Source: UBA5195 sp034432755
Lineage (GTDB): Bacteria > Chloroflexota > Anaerolineae > Anaerolineales > Villigracilaceae
NCBI GenBank assembly: GCA_034432755.1
Contig: DAOUBQ010000074.1
Coordinates: 1 to 64,000 of the forward strand
Length of the DNA: 64,000 bases
Reading direction: 5' to 3'
The first letter of the stretch is position 1; each line of letters begins with the position of its first letter. Positions 42,284-50,564 of this stretch are shown here, piece after piece. The notes beneath the pieces were generated by a model. That model was not told the DNA's origin. It searched no databases and saw only the letters and a list, made by a program, of their open reading frames with translations. The position numbers and the translations under genes were made by a program.

Positions 42284-43027
42284 TCAAAACTCGCGCAACA
42301 ACCTGCCAAAGCCGTAAACCTTCTCGGTAATTCCATTATCGCGCAAGGCCATCCACCACGTGGCGGCGTTAATCGCAATCACCGGCTTGCCCAACCAGCG
42401 CTCGGCTTCATCGGCCAGGCCCACCATGCTCAAGTTCGTGCCAACCTGCACCAGCGCATCGGCATCATGGTTCACTTCCAGCAAAGCCTGGCGCAGCGTA
42501 TCTTCGGGAACGTGCGCAATCGAAATCGCTGTCGGACAGCGCAACCCCTTGATGGCAGTCACTTCAAAGCCCAAATCACTGAAGAAGCGCACCACATTTT
42601 TATCGCCAACGGGCTGATAGGGCGTCACAACCCCAATTTTCTTAACGTTAAACAGTTTGAGTGCGCGCTCACAGGCTTCGGCCCCCGTTGCCACCGGCAA
42701 TCCACCTGCCCAATCTGAAATCATTTTGGTAAAGCGGCGGTTTCCCTCCACGCCCTCCCAAAACGTTTCGGCGCTCATGCCCATTACCATGTAGTCGGGT
42801 TCAGCGGTCAACACCCGCTCCACTGCATACTGAATCTCCACCCTAATTTGCCGAAGCAAATTCTCAAAAGCCGCATCGCTGCTCAAATTCTGGTCGCGAA
42901 TGTGAATGCGCGAGATGTGCGGCGTGACCCCTGGCACGGTCATGCGGTAAAAGTCGGGTTCAACAATGGTATTCGTGCTGGGGATGATGACCCCGAATTT
43001 CTTGCGGTAACCCAGTGCATCTGTCAT
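42284..43027 (-). CDS. Maleate isomerase / arylmalonate decarboxylase-like protein (Asp/Glu racemase superfamily)
   Basis: 247 aa. KFGVIIPSTNTIVEPDFYRM is the opening of maleate cis-trans isomerases, with VVTPYQPV and GKPVIAINAATWW further on. The two positions that carry catalytic Cys in typical members read MGMSAETFW and VQVGTNLSM here: Ser and Gly instead of Cys. It may therefore be a lyase, binding protein or altered isomerase acting on a maleate-like acid. It is transcribed away from 43175 and its promoter overlaps operator copy 2. Confidence 0.78.
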   Translation of the reverse strand: MTDALGYRKKFGVIIPSTNTIVEPDFYRMTVPGVTPHISRIHIRDQNLSSDAAFENLLRQIRVEIQYAVERVLTAEPDYMVMGMSAETFWEGVEGNRRFTKMISDWAGGLPVATGAEACERALKLFNVKKIGVVTPYQPVGDKNVVRFFSDLGFEVTAIKGLRCPTAISIAHVPEDTLRQALLEVNHDADALVQVGTNLSMVGLADEAERWLGKPVIAINAATWWMALRDNGITEKVYGFGRLLREF

Positions 43028-43126
43028 CTTGAGATTCTCCTTGTTAGAAGATTAAACGTGACCACCAGCGGCTGAACAAAAAGCCCGGCGGTATAAGACC
43101 CTACCAATGAGTTAAAAAATTCCAAC

Positions 43127-43181
43127 TTGACGAAACAAACCAAATGTTATAACATTATAACATCTATGAGAGAGATGTCAA
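43127..43181. promoter_or_regulatory. Divergent promoters overlapping one GntR operator
   Basis: Operator copy 2, TGTTATAACATTATAACA, is at 43145-43162. On the minus strand TTGACA (43181-43176), a 16-base spacer and TATAAT (43159-43154) form a near-perfect promoter for the maleate-isomerase-like gene. On the plus strand TTGACG (43127-43132) with a -10 inside the operator serves the hydrolase gene. One bound repressor would block both. Confidence 0.8.
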
Positions 43182-43966
43182 CCATTCAAAAAGGCTATGC
43201 TGATACCCCCAACGGGCAAATTCACTACCGCCAAATACGCCAGGCGGGAGGCATACCGCTGGTGTTATTGCATCAAACAGCCAGTTCAAGCAGCATGTTT
43301 GAAGCGCTCATGACCACTCTCGCCGATAAATTCCACACCATCGCGCCCGATACGCCCGGTTTTGGCAACTCTTTCACGCCACCGCCCAACTTCGACCTTG
43401 AATTTCTGGCTTCTGCGCTTCATACGGCGTTACGCGCGCTAGGGGTCACTTCTTGCTTCTTGTTTGGGCATCACACCGGCGCAGCTCTGGCCGTGCAAAT
43501 GGCATCAAAACACCCCCAAATGGTCCGTAAACTCATCCTCTCTGGCCCGCCCCTGCTCAACGAAGGCCAAAAAGAGCGACTAAAAGCCAGCCTGCGGCCT
43601 TTTGCGCTGCGCGAAGATGGCACGCACCTCACCCAAACCTGGCAGCGCATCCGCGAACGCGCCCCTTCACTGCCGCTAGAAATCGTACAGCGTGAAACAC
43701 TGCTTAACCAATGGGCCGGCTCGGCAGCCCAACAAGCCTACCAGGCGGTCTTCGACCAACCGCTCGGTGAGCAACTCTCCACACTAAACATCCCTGCACT
43801 GGTCATGGCGGGAGAACAAGACACCTTGCGCGCCAGCCTGGAACCCTCCTACGCCTTACTCAAACAAGGCGCCCTCCAGATTCTCCCCGGTGAGGGACCT
43901 TATTTGTGTGACCAAAACCCCCAAGCCGTAGCACAGGCCATCGAGTCCTTTCTGACTGTGCCGTAG
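43175..43966 (+). CDS. Alpha/beta hydrolase
   Basis: 263 aa from ATG at 43175 (MSTIQKGYADTPNGQIHYRQ). Upstream in-frame starts at 43127 and 43166 lie in or beside the operator. LVLLHQTASSS forms the oxyanion strand. The nucleophile elbow reads FGHHTGAALAVQM, with His where Ser is usual (GHHTG versus GxSxG), so the nucleophile seems replaced. An Asp lies in MAGEQDTL. The final His is unclear. It may be a lyase, such as the C-C hydrolase/dioxygenase branch, or a non-hydrolytic member. Confidence 0.8.
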   Translation: MSTIQKGYADTPNGQIHYRQIRQAGGIPLVLLHQTASSSSMFEALMTTLADKFHTIAPDTPGFGNSFTPPPNFDLEFLASALHTALRALGVTSCFLFGHHTGAALAVQMASKHPQMVRKLILSGPPLLNEGQKERLKASLRPFALREDGTHLTQTWQRIRERAPSLPLEIVQRETLLNQWAGSAAQQAYQAVFDQPLGEQLSTLNIPALVMAGEQDTLRASLEPSYALLKQGALQILPGEGPYLCDQNPQAVAQAIESFLTVP

Positions 43967-43995
43967 AAATCCGTTTAAAACCAAAGGAGTGAGAG

Positions 43996-44640
43996 ATGTT
44001 GACCATTTTATATGCGTGTCTGGTAGCCGTTTTTCTTGGTTTAACCTGGAAATCAGCAGAACTTTACCGGCAGCGAACAATCTCCTACACCCTGTTGCTG
44101 TTGATTGTGCTGGCGGGCCTGGTTTACGACGTCCTGGTTATCTTCTTGGGGCGCTTCATCGGCACTGGCGACCTGCTCAAAACGCTCAACGCCGGACGTT
44201 TTCTTGTCCATGGCATAGTAACGCCCTCCATGATGATTTTTGGCTTTGGCATATTGCGCCATGCGGGGGTAGGTTGGGCGCAAAGCCGCGGCGCGCACAT
44301 TGGCCTTTGCCTCTTTACCACCGCAATGATTGCACTGGGCATTTACGAAGACGGGTTGGCGCTTAACCTGCAGGCCAAAACCGCCCTGGATACCCTGCGC
44401 TATGTGAACGAGGGCGGCTTAAAAGGGCCGCCCATCCCCTCCATGCTGACGATTATCTTCCTGATTATGGCGGGGGTTGTACTGTGGCGTCAAACCGGCT
44501 GCTGGTGGCTGGCGGGCGGCGCAATGGCCATGTTCATCGCCGCAGCAATTGCCATGGGCGACCGGTTTTACTTTGGCAACCTCGGTGAAACGCTGTTAGG
44601 GCTCGCCAACCTGTTAACGGCCAAACGGTTTCTATCATAA
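43996..44640 (+). CDS. Polytopic membrane protein, unknown
   Basis: 214 aa with about six or seven hydrophobic helices and few charged residues. Notable polar positions in membrane segments include FLVHGIVTPSMMIFGFGIL and GDRFYFGNLGETLLGL. I do not recognise a family. AAAGGAG precedes the ATG. It is followed by a second membrane protein of similar size, and the pair may form a transporter, channel or membrane electron carrier for the island. Confidence 0.7.
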   Translation: MLTILYACLVAVFLGLTWKSAELYRQRTISYTLLLLIVLAGLVYDVLVIFLGRFIGTGDLLKTLNAGRFLVHGIVTPSMMIFGFGILRHAGVGWAQSRGAHIGLCLFTTAMIALGIYEDGLALNLQAKTALDTLRYVNEGGLKGPPIPSMLTIIFLIMAGVVLWRQTGCWWLAGGAMAMFIAAAIAMGDRFYFGNLGETLLGLANLLTAKRFLS

Positions 44641-44657
44641 GCAAGGAGTTTGATGAC

Positions 44658-45359
44658 ATGGAAACATACACCCTCGGGCTGGCCCTGGAAGATTTCTTGC
44701 CAGTCATCCTCTCTTCTGCCGGAATGTACTTCATCAGCCGCATGGTCAGCAACACCCAGCCCGGGCTGGGAGGCATGGCCACCCTCGGCTGGATTTTGGT
44801 AACCATTGGAGGCTTGCTCAAAGCCATTTGGAAGCTGGTGATGGCACTCACCCAAACACAAGTGAACCTGGTGTGGTTCGATAAAGGCATGTTCATCTGG
44901 ATGTCGGCAGGCTTTACCTTGCTCGCCTTTGCGCTTTGGATGATGGCTGAAACGCGCAGCGGCAAACAACCCCGCCACATTTGGGCGGGGCCAGCCATGG
45001 TTTTAGGATTGAGCCTGCTCGCCATTTTGTTTACCGGGTTTCCTGACCCATCGGTAAACACCTGGCGCTTCATTTTGCTCGGAGTCATGACCATCGGCAA
45101 CGTGGCAGTGGTGTTTCTGCTCATTCAGCAGGCGCGCGCCAGCGGAAAAAACGGCCTGGCCATCTTGTTGCTGATTCACATCAGCCTGATTTTTGTGTTG
45201 AGCGGGCTGGCGCGCATCCCCCATCAGACCATTCCGTTACAATGGACGGAACAACTGCTCAACACCTTTTCGCAAGGCGCATTTGCCTACGCAACCTGGA
45301 AACTGACCAGCGCACTCGCCAGCCTGCCCCTGCCAGCGCGCGGAGCGGTTCATGTCTGA
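44658..45359 (+). CDS. Polytopic membrane protein, unknown
   Basis: 233 aa with about seven hydrophobic helices. N-terminal ALEDFLPVILSSAGMYFISR, then helices around 40-60, 75-95, 115-130, 140-160, 170-190 and 200-220. The family is not recognised. The AAGGAG site is 9 bases before ATG. It overlaps the isochorismatase-like gene by 8 bases, showing coupled translation. Confidence 0.7.
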   Translation: METYTLGLALEDFLPVILSSAGMYFISRMVSNTQPGLGGMATLGWILVTIGGLLKAIWKLVMALTQTQVNLVWFDKGMFIWMSAGFTLLAFALWMMAETRSGKQPRHIWAGPAMVLGLSLLAILFTGFPDPSVNTWRFILLGVMTIGNVAVVFLLIQQARASGKNGLAILLLIHISLIFVLSGLARIPHQTIPLQWTEQLLNTFSQGAFAYATWKLTSALASLPLPARGAVHV

Positions 45360-45987
45360 CCTGCACAGCAATTATCAGGGCGTCTTTGATGGGCGGCTGG
45401 GCTTTGGGCAATCTCCAGCCTTACTTTTGGTAGATTTTTTACGGGCTTACACCACGCCCGGCTCGCCGCTCTACGCCCCTGCCGTCATCAGCGCCGTCCA
45501 AGAGACTGCCGCCCTGCTCAATTTGGCGCGTCAACGGCAAATTCCGGTCATTTTTACCCAGGTGTTATACAACCCCAACCTCAAAGATGGCGGCCTGTTT
45601 GTGCAAAAAGTGCCTGCCCTGCAAAAAATGGTGGCGGGCGAACCCCTGGCCGAAATTGTGCCAGAATTAAAGCCTACTTCAGCCGATATTTTGCTCGTCA
45701 AACAATACGCTTCCGCCTTCTTTGGCACTTCACTCGCCGCCACGCTCACCAGCCTGAAGGTAGATACGCTCTTACTAACCGGCTGCTCCACATCCGGCTG
45801 CATCCGCGCCACGGCGGTGGATGGTTTGCAGCACGGCTTGCGCGTCATCGTCCCGCGCGAATGCGTCGGCGACCGACACCCCGCCCCACACGAGGCCAAC
45901 CTCTTCGATATCAACGCCAAATACGGCGATGTTGTCTTCAAAACCGAAGTGATGAACTATCTGGAAGGAATTCAACCCCGCTCATGA
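45352..45987 (+). CDS. Isochorismatase-family cysteine amidohydrolase
   Basis: 211 aa. The Asp-Lys-Cys triad is visible: Asp in ALLLVDFLRAY, Lys in LLVKQYASAFFGT, Cys in CSTSGCIRATA near residue 146. The subgroup resembles N-carbamoylsarcosine amidase and maleamate amidohydrolase (NicF). Release of ammonia from a maleamate-type intermediate would fit the cyclic-imide hydrolase and the LeuCD-like hydratase further downstream. The stop overlaps the next ATG. Confidence 0.88.
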   Translation: MSDLHSNYQGVFDGRLGFGQSPALLLVDFLRAYTTPGSPLYAPAVISAVQETAALLNLARQRQIPVIFTQVLYNPNLKDGGLFVQKVPALQKMVAGEPLAEIVPELKPTSADILLVKQYASAFFGTSLAATLTSLKVDTLLLTGCSTSGCIRATAVDGLQHGLRVIVPRECVGDRHPAPHEANLFDINAKYGDVVFKTEVMNYLEGIQPRS

Positions 45988-47180
45988 AAGCTCTGCATGG
46001 CATCCGCATTCTCGACCTGACCCACATGCTCAGCGGACCCTACGCCGGCATGATACTGGCCGATTTAGGCGCCGAATCTATCAAAGTAGAGCCGCCCGTT
46101 ACCGGCGAAGGCACGCGCCGCCTGCTTGAAAAAGACCCCCACCACAGCCTGAACGGTTTTGGCGCCTATTACCTCACCCTCAACCGCAACAAAAAGAGCA
46201 TCACCCTCGACCTGAAAAGCGAACAAGGCCTGCAAATTTTCTACCGCCTGGCGCAAACAGCCGATGTAGTCTTGAGCAACTTCAGCGCGGGGGTCACCAC
46301 ACGGCTCAAAATTGATTATGAGCATCTCTCGGCAGTCAACCCGCGCATCATCACTTGCAGCATCACCGGCTTTGGCGAAAACGGCCCAGCCAAAGACCGC
46401 ACATCCTTTGACATGGTTGCGCAGGCCATGGGCGGCGGCATGAGCATCACCGGTCAACCGGGCGGCCCGCCCACCCGGTCAGGCATTCCCATCGGCGACT
46501 TGGGCGGCGGGTTGATGGGCGTCATCGGCGTGCTGGCGGCCTTGCAAGCCCGCCACAGCACTGGGCGCGGTCAGCATGTAGATATTTCCATGCTCGATGC
46601 CCAAATCAGCCTGCTCAATTACATGGCAACCATGTACTTCCTGTCTGGTCAAATTCCCGATAAACTCGGCAACGGTCACTTCGTCCATGTTCCCTACGAT
46701 ACCTTCCAGTGCGCCGATGGCTACATCATCATCGCCGTCATCACCGATAACTTTTGGGACGCGCTGATGGAGGTCGTTAACGCCCCGGACTTAAATACCG
46801 CAGAAAATCGCGGACAGCCCGGACGGTGGAAGAATAAAACCCACATTAACCAACGGCTAAACGAGATACTCGTCACCAACACGCAAGCCCACTGGCTCGA
46901 AAGGTTGCAAGCCCGGCGTATTCCGTGCGCCCCCGTGAACAACCTGGCGCAAGCCCTGGCCGATGAGCAGGTACTGGCGCGCAACATGGTTGTAGAGGTT
47001 GCGCACCCGCTGGGCGGCACAGCCCGCATGCCCGGCAACCCGGTGAAACTCTCTGAAACACACCAAGATACCTTCACCCCCCCGCCCCTGCTTGGGCAGC
47101 ACAACCACGAAATCTACGGCAGCCTGCTGGGGCTGACCAGCGAAGAACTCGCCGAATTGCAAGGCAAAGGAATCATTTAA
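45984..47180 (+). CDS. Family III CoA-transferase (CaiB/BaiF type), copy 1
   Basis: 398 aa from ATG overlapping the previous stop. RILDLTHMLSGPYAGMILADL opens the fold; the region IPIGDLGGGLMG carries the Asp that forms the acyl anhydride in this family; GRGQHVDISMLDAQ follows. It transfers CoA from succinyl-CoA or acetyl-CoA to a carboxylic acid. In the proposed pathway it would activate a malate-type or maleate-derived acid before cleavage. A second member is encoded at 60033. Confidence 0.92.
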   Translation: MKALHGIRILDLTHMLSGPYAGMILADLGAESIKVEPPVTGEGTRRLLEKDPHHSLNGFGAYYLTLNRNKKSITLDLKSEQGLQIFYRLAQTADVVLSNFSAGVTTRLKIDYEHLSAVNPRIITCSITGFGENGPAKDRTSFDMVAQAMGGGMSITGQPGGPPTRSGIPIGDLGGGLMGVIGVLAALQARHSTGRGQHVDISMLDAQISLLNYMATMYFLSGQIPDKLGNGHFVHVPYDTFQCADGYIIIAVITDNFWDALMEVVNAPDLNTAENRGQPGRWKNKTHINQRLNEILVTNTQAHWLERLQARRIPCAPVNNLAQALADEQVLARNMVVEVAHPLGGTARMPGNPVKLSETHQDTFTPPPLLGQHNHEIYGSLLGLTSEELAELQGKGII

Positions 47181-47189
47181 TCCGCCCCC

Positions 47190-47951
47190 ATGTTCATCCA
47201 ACCCAACCGCCTCAAACAAAGCCTGCAAGCCGGGCAACCCGCTTTTGGGGTCATTTCCACCTCAGATGACCCGCAATTGACCGAACTCTTCGGGCTGGCA
47301 GGCTTCGATTACTACGTCCTGGATGCCGAACACGGCCTCCTTGACCCCCATCAGATCGTCAACGTCATACGCGCCTGCGAACGCGCCAACATGACGCCCC
47401 TGATACGAATTGGTCCCAAAGACCCCAAACTCGTCCTGCAATACCTCGATGCCGGCATGATGGGTGTCATCATGCCCGACCTGCGCACCCCAGCCGAAGT
47501 GCGCAGACTGGTTGAGGCCGTAAAATACCCTCCGCTGGGCAAGCGCGGCGTAGGCGTTTCGCGGGCTTCCAGCTACATGGCTTACAGCGGGGCGGCCCCA
47601 GGTTACATCGAATTTTCCAACCAGCAAACCCTGGTCATTCCACAATTCGAGGATGCTTCCTTATTACCAAACTTTGCAGAGATATTTGCCCAGCCGCTCG
47701 TGGACGGGGTGTTAATTGGCCCGCGCGACCTTTCACTCAACATGGGCTTTGCCGATGGCCCCAGTCACCCTGAAGTACAGCACACCATAGACCTGGTCAT
47801 CCAACAATGTCAGAACCACCACCTGGCCGCCGGTATCACTGCGGCCAATCACGCCGAAGCCCAAACCCAAATTGCGCGCGGCGCAACCCTGATTTTGGGC
47901 ATTGCCCAGGTCTTGATTCTCAACGGCGCGAAAACATTGCTCACCCCCTGA
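47190..47951 (+). CDS. HpcH/HpaI-type class II aldolase/lyase
   Basis: 253 aa TIM barrel: YVLDAEHGLLD (substrate/metal loop), GAPGYIEFSNQ, IPQFEDASLLPN (metal Glu) and GPRDLSLNMG near residue 172. Relatives cleave 4-hydroxy-2-oxoheptanedioate and related 2-oxo-4-hydroxy acids to pyruvate plus an aldehyde. It could make the final C-C cut of a C6-C7 breakdown product. No clear ribosome site, but it begins 9 bases after the CoA-transferase stop. Confidence 0.9.
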   Translation: MFIQPNRLKQSLQAGQPAFGVISTSDDPQLTELFGLAGFDYYVLDAEHGLLDPHQIVNVIRACERANMTPLIRIGPKDPKLVLQYLDAGMMGVIMPDLRTPAEVRRLVEAVKYPPLGKRGVGVSRASSYMAYSGAAPGYIEFSNQQTLVIPQFEDASLLPNFAEIFAQPLVDGVLIGPRDLSLNMGFADGPSHPEVQHTIDLVIQQCQNHHLAAGITAANHAEAQTQIARGATLILGIAQVLILNGAKTLLTP

Positions 47952-47965
47952 AAGAGTCACCTCCG

Positions 47966-48448
47966 ATGTCCATTGCCCTGCTGCAACTTCATTCACAACC
48001 AACGCGCGTTTTTTTCGGAACACTGACCAACGGCGAAGCAATTCACGAAGCGCTCACGCACCTGGCGCAAACATATCAGATTCAAACCGCCACATTTCAC
48101 TTGCTCGGCGGCTTGAGCGAAGTGGAATTGAGCGAGTATGACTTTTTGCGGCAGATTCGCAAACCCCCGCTTGTCTTTCGGCGTCCGCTCGAAATCATTG
48201 CCGGGCATGGGACGATTTGCCAGCACAACGAACAACCACACGTCCATTTACACCTTACTTTATCCTATCGTGATGAGACCGCGCCCAACAGCATAGCCCT
48301 GCTTGGCGGCCATGCCGCCCGCGCCCTTGCCTTTGCAGTTGAATTCACCCTCACCGCTTACGACGAAGTCAGCTTGCGCCGCGCACTGCACCCGGCCACC
48401 GGCCTGTGGCTGTGGGACGTCCCCCCGCTAGAACAAACCTCGTCTTGA
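47966..48448 (+). CDS. PPC/DUF296-domain protein
   Basis: 160 aa. It starts like PPC-domain proteins (FFGTLTNGEAIHEALTHLAQTY) and contains GHGTICQHNEQPHVHLHLTLS, where the paired His are zinc ligands, and LLGGHAARAL. Free-standing bacterial PPC proteins form trimers of unknown role and lack AT-hooks. The position at the end of the operon, just before the regulator gene, suggests a binding or sensing function. Confidence 0.78.
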   Translation: MSIALLQLHSQPTRVFFGTLTNGEAIHEALTHLAQTYQIQTATFHLLGGLSEVELSEYDFLRQIRKPPLVFRRPLEIIAGHGTICQHNEQPHVHLHLTLSYRDETAPNSIALLGGHAARALAFAVEFTLTAYDEVSLRRALHPATGLWLWDVPPLEQTSS

Positions 48449-48491
48449 CAAATGGCCTTGAAACAAGTATTATTGTTATAATGTTATAACA
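48445..48491 (+). promoter_or_regulatory. Promoter plus GntR operator copy 3 (inverted)
   Basis: TTGACA (48445-48450), 17-base spacer, TATTAT (48468-48473), then TGTTATAATGTTATAACA (48474-48491), the exact reverse complement of copies 1 and 2. The regulator gene starts 22 bases further, so autoregulation is expected. Confidence 0.88.
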
Positions 48492-48513
48492 TTTTGAAGG
48501 TGAGTATTTCTTC

Positions 48514-49242
48514 ATGGCCATCACAATTGACCGCGCATCTCCACTGCCTTTGCGCTACCAACTCAAACAACACCTGCTCGAAAAAATCGAATCTGGTGAA
48601 TGGCAGCCCAATGACCTCATCCCCTCTGAACAAGAACTGCAAGATTTGTTCAGAATCAGCCGCATCACCGTTCGGCAAGCGCTGGGTGACCTGGTCAATG
48701 AAGGCCTGCTCATCCGCGAACGCGGACGCGGCACCTTTGTGGCCCCGCCCAAAATGACGCACAGCCCCGAAGCGCGGCACAGCCTGACCGAATTTATGCT
48801 AGAAAAAGGCATTCGCCCTGGCTGGCAAGTGCTAGAGCAAAACTTCACCAGCGCCAACCGCGAAACAGCCGCCCAGCTCAACCTGCCCACCAACAGCCGC
48901 GTCTATCGCATTCATCGGTTGCGCCTGGCAAATGACGAACCGATTGGGCATCATGTCGCCTTCTTAACAGAATCGCTGGCGGGGCAAATCCGTCAGGAAT
49001 TGCTCACCGAGGGCGGTTCACTCAACTACATCAGTCACCTGCCCCAAATTCAAAATAGCCGCGCCACGCGCACCATTGAAGCAGTGGCCGCAACCGAACT
49101 GGACTCACGCTTACTGCACATGAGCCCCGGCGCGCCGGTCTTGATGATTCAGCGCGTTGTCAAGAGCGCCAGCGGAGAAGCGCTCGAATTTCTGCAAGCC
49201 CGCTATCGCGGTGACCGATTCAAATATCAGCTCGGCGATTGA
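48514..49242 (+). CDS. GntR/HutC-family transcriptional regulator of the island
   Basis: 242 aa. Residues 5-75 are the GntR winged helix (PLPLRYQLKQHLLEKIESGE, SEQELQDLFRISRITVRQAL). Residues 95-240 are a UTRA effector domain of HutC type (VYRIHRLRLANDEPIGHH, YISHLPQI, LMIQRVVKSASGEALEF). The effector is unknown; HutC relatives bind imidazole derivatives or sugars. The identical 18-bp operator at three promoters in the island, one being its own, points to this protein as the repressor. Confidence 0.93.
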   Translation: MAITIDRASPLPLRYQLKQHLLEKIESGEWQPNDLIPSEQELQDLFRISRITVRQALGDLVNEGLLIRERGRGTFVAPPKMTHSPEARHSLTEFMLEKGIRPGWQVLEQNFTSANRETAAQLNLPTNSRVYRIHRLRLANDEPIGHHVAFLTESLAGQIRQELLTEGGSLNYISHLPQIQNSRATRTIEAVAATELDSRLLHMSPGAPVLMIQRVVKSASGEALEFLQARYRGDRFKYQLGD

Positions 49243-49271
49243 ATCAACCCCAGCCAACAGGAGAACTACTC

Positions 49272-49730
49272 ATGACCCTCAAAAACTACGGCGACCCGGC
49301 CTCCACCCTCCCCTACCAATGCTTTATGGGGCGCTGGGAAGGGCTGTGCAAAACCTTCAGTCCCAAAGGGGAGTTTATTGAATCCGCCGCAGTTCACATG
49401 GACGTGTATTGGAACGAGGTTGGCAAATCGTGGCACCTCATGGAAGACTTTGAGAACCTGTATGAAGTAGGGAAAACCGTCTTCCACTCCGATATTTATG
49501 TGGAAGGAAAATTCTGCTGGGCAACCAGCGACCAACTAAGCCTGCACGGCACCGAGCTCGCCCCTTACAACTACGTGTTTACCATAGATAGCCAAATCTC
49601 GCGCACCATCGTCCACAACAACCATTACTTTCTCGACCCCAACAACCGCCGCATCATCACCCACAAACTGCGAGATGGCAAAACACACATTTTTCAAATT
49701 CAAGACTTCGTCCGCATCCTGCAACCCTGA
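49272..49730 (+). CDS. Beta-rich protein of the island family, possibly lipocalin-like
   Basis: 152 aa from ATG behind CAGGAG. Opening MGRWEGLCKTFSPKGEF is a W-x-G-x strand typical of lipocalin-like proteins, followed by alternating strands (VHMDVYWNEV, WHLMEDFENLYEVG, KTVFHSDIYVEGKF). It resembles one domain of the 50565 and 55109 proteins. Function unknown; a small-molecule (possibly tetrapyrrole) binding role is suggested only by context and fold impression. Confidence 0.6.
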   Translation: MTLKNYGDPASTLPYQCFMGRWEGLCKTFSPKGEFIESAAVHMDVYWNEVGKSWHLMEDFENLYEVGKTVFHSDIYVEGKFCWATSDQLSLHGTELAPYNYVFTIDSQISRTIVHNNHYFLDPNNRRIITHKLRDGKTHIFQIQDFVRILQP

Positions 49731-49742
49731 AACGAGGCGCCC

Positions 49743-50558
49743 ATGATTATTCAATCGGCCCCGCCCGGTCAGCCCCATTTTGCCATCGAACAACCCGACC
49801 ACACCCGCACCTGCGGGCAATTGGCGCGCGCCTTTGGCAACCAAAATTTTGCTCCGCCCCACCCGCGCGAACTACTGATTTTCACGGTGGAACATCACGA
49901 TGAAGGCTGGTCGCCCATAGACGCCTTGCGCGAACCCTCCCCGCTCACCGGCCTGCCTCACCATCTCACCCAAACCCCCATTCCATACCTGATTCGCACC
50001 AGCAAAGGCTCACCCGATTTCAACGAACAGCGCCACCCTTACTGTGGTTTACTTTCTTCAATGCACACCGTTGGGCTATTCAATGGGCGCTACGGGCTTT
50101 CAGATTTCATCTTCATCAATAAAATTGCCCCCGAACACAAAGCCGCCACCGATGCACTGCTGACCGAAGAATTACAACGCCAGGAACGCCTGAAAGCCAC
50201 ACTCACCGCCGACCCGGCCACCCGCCCCTGGGTGCAAGAACAAGCGCTCTTTACCAACTACAAACTGCTGCAATTCTTCGATACCCTCGCGCTTTACTTT
50301 CACACAACCCATGCCGAAGCCCGCACCCCAGCCCGCTTCCTCAACGTGCCAGACGGCAAGGGAAACGACCATACCCTCACCATTCAACCGCGCAGCGATG
50401 GAACGTATTGCCTCACACCCTGGGTGTTCGCCGAAGACCATCTGAATATCTTCGTAGAGGGGCGCTACATCACCCCACAACCGCCCGAAGCCGATTTCCG
50501 CGTCATTTTCGAGCAAACCCCCAAAGAAAAACAGGTCTACCAACTCATCTGCCAATAA
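49743..50558 (+). CDS. DUF3891-family protein
   Basis: 271 aa. The motif VEHHDEGWSPIDA near residue 50 and LLSSMHTVGLFNGRYG near residue 100 match the DUF3891 pattern, in which conserved His/Asp residues suggest an HD-like metal site. The C-terminal part (FLNVPDGKGNDHTLTIQP) is beta-rich. The biochemical role is not known. It sits 12 bases after the lipocalin-like gene and 6 bases before another island-family gene. Confidence 0.68.
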   Translation: MIIQSAPPGQPHFAIEQPDHTRTCGQLARAFGNQNFAPPHPRELLIFTVEHHDEGWSPIDALREPSPLTGLPHHLTQTPIPYLIRTSKGSPDFNEQRHPYCGLLSSMHTVGLFNGRYGLSDFIFINKIAPEHKAATDALLTEELQRQERLKATLTADPATRPWVQEQALFTNYKLLQFFDTLALYFHTTHAEARTPARFLNVPDGKGNDHTLTIQPRSDGTYCLTPWVFAEDHLNIFVEGRYITPQPPEADFRVIFEQTPKEKQVYQLICQ

Positions 50559-50564
50559 CCTGCC

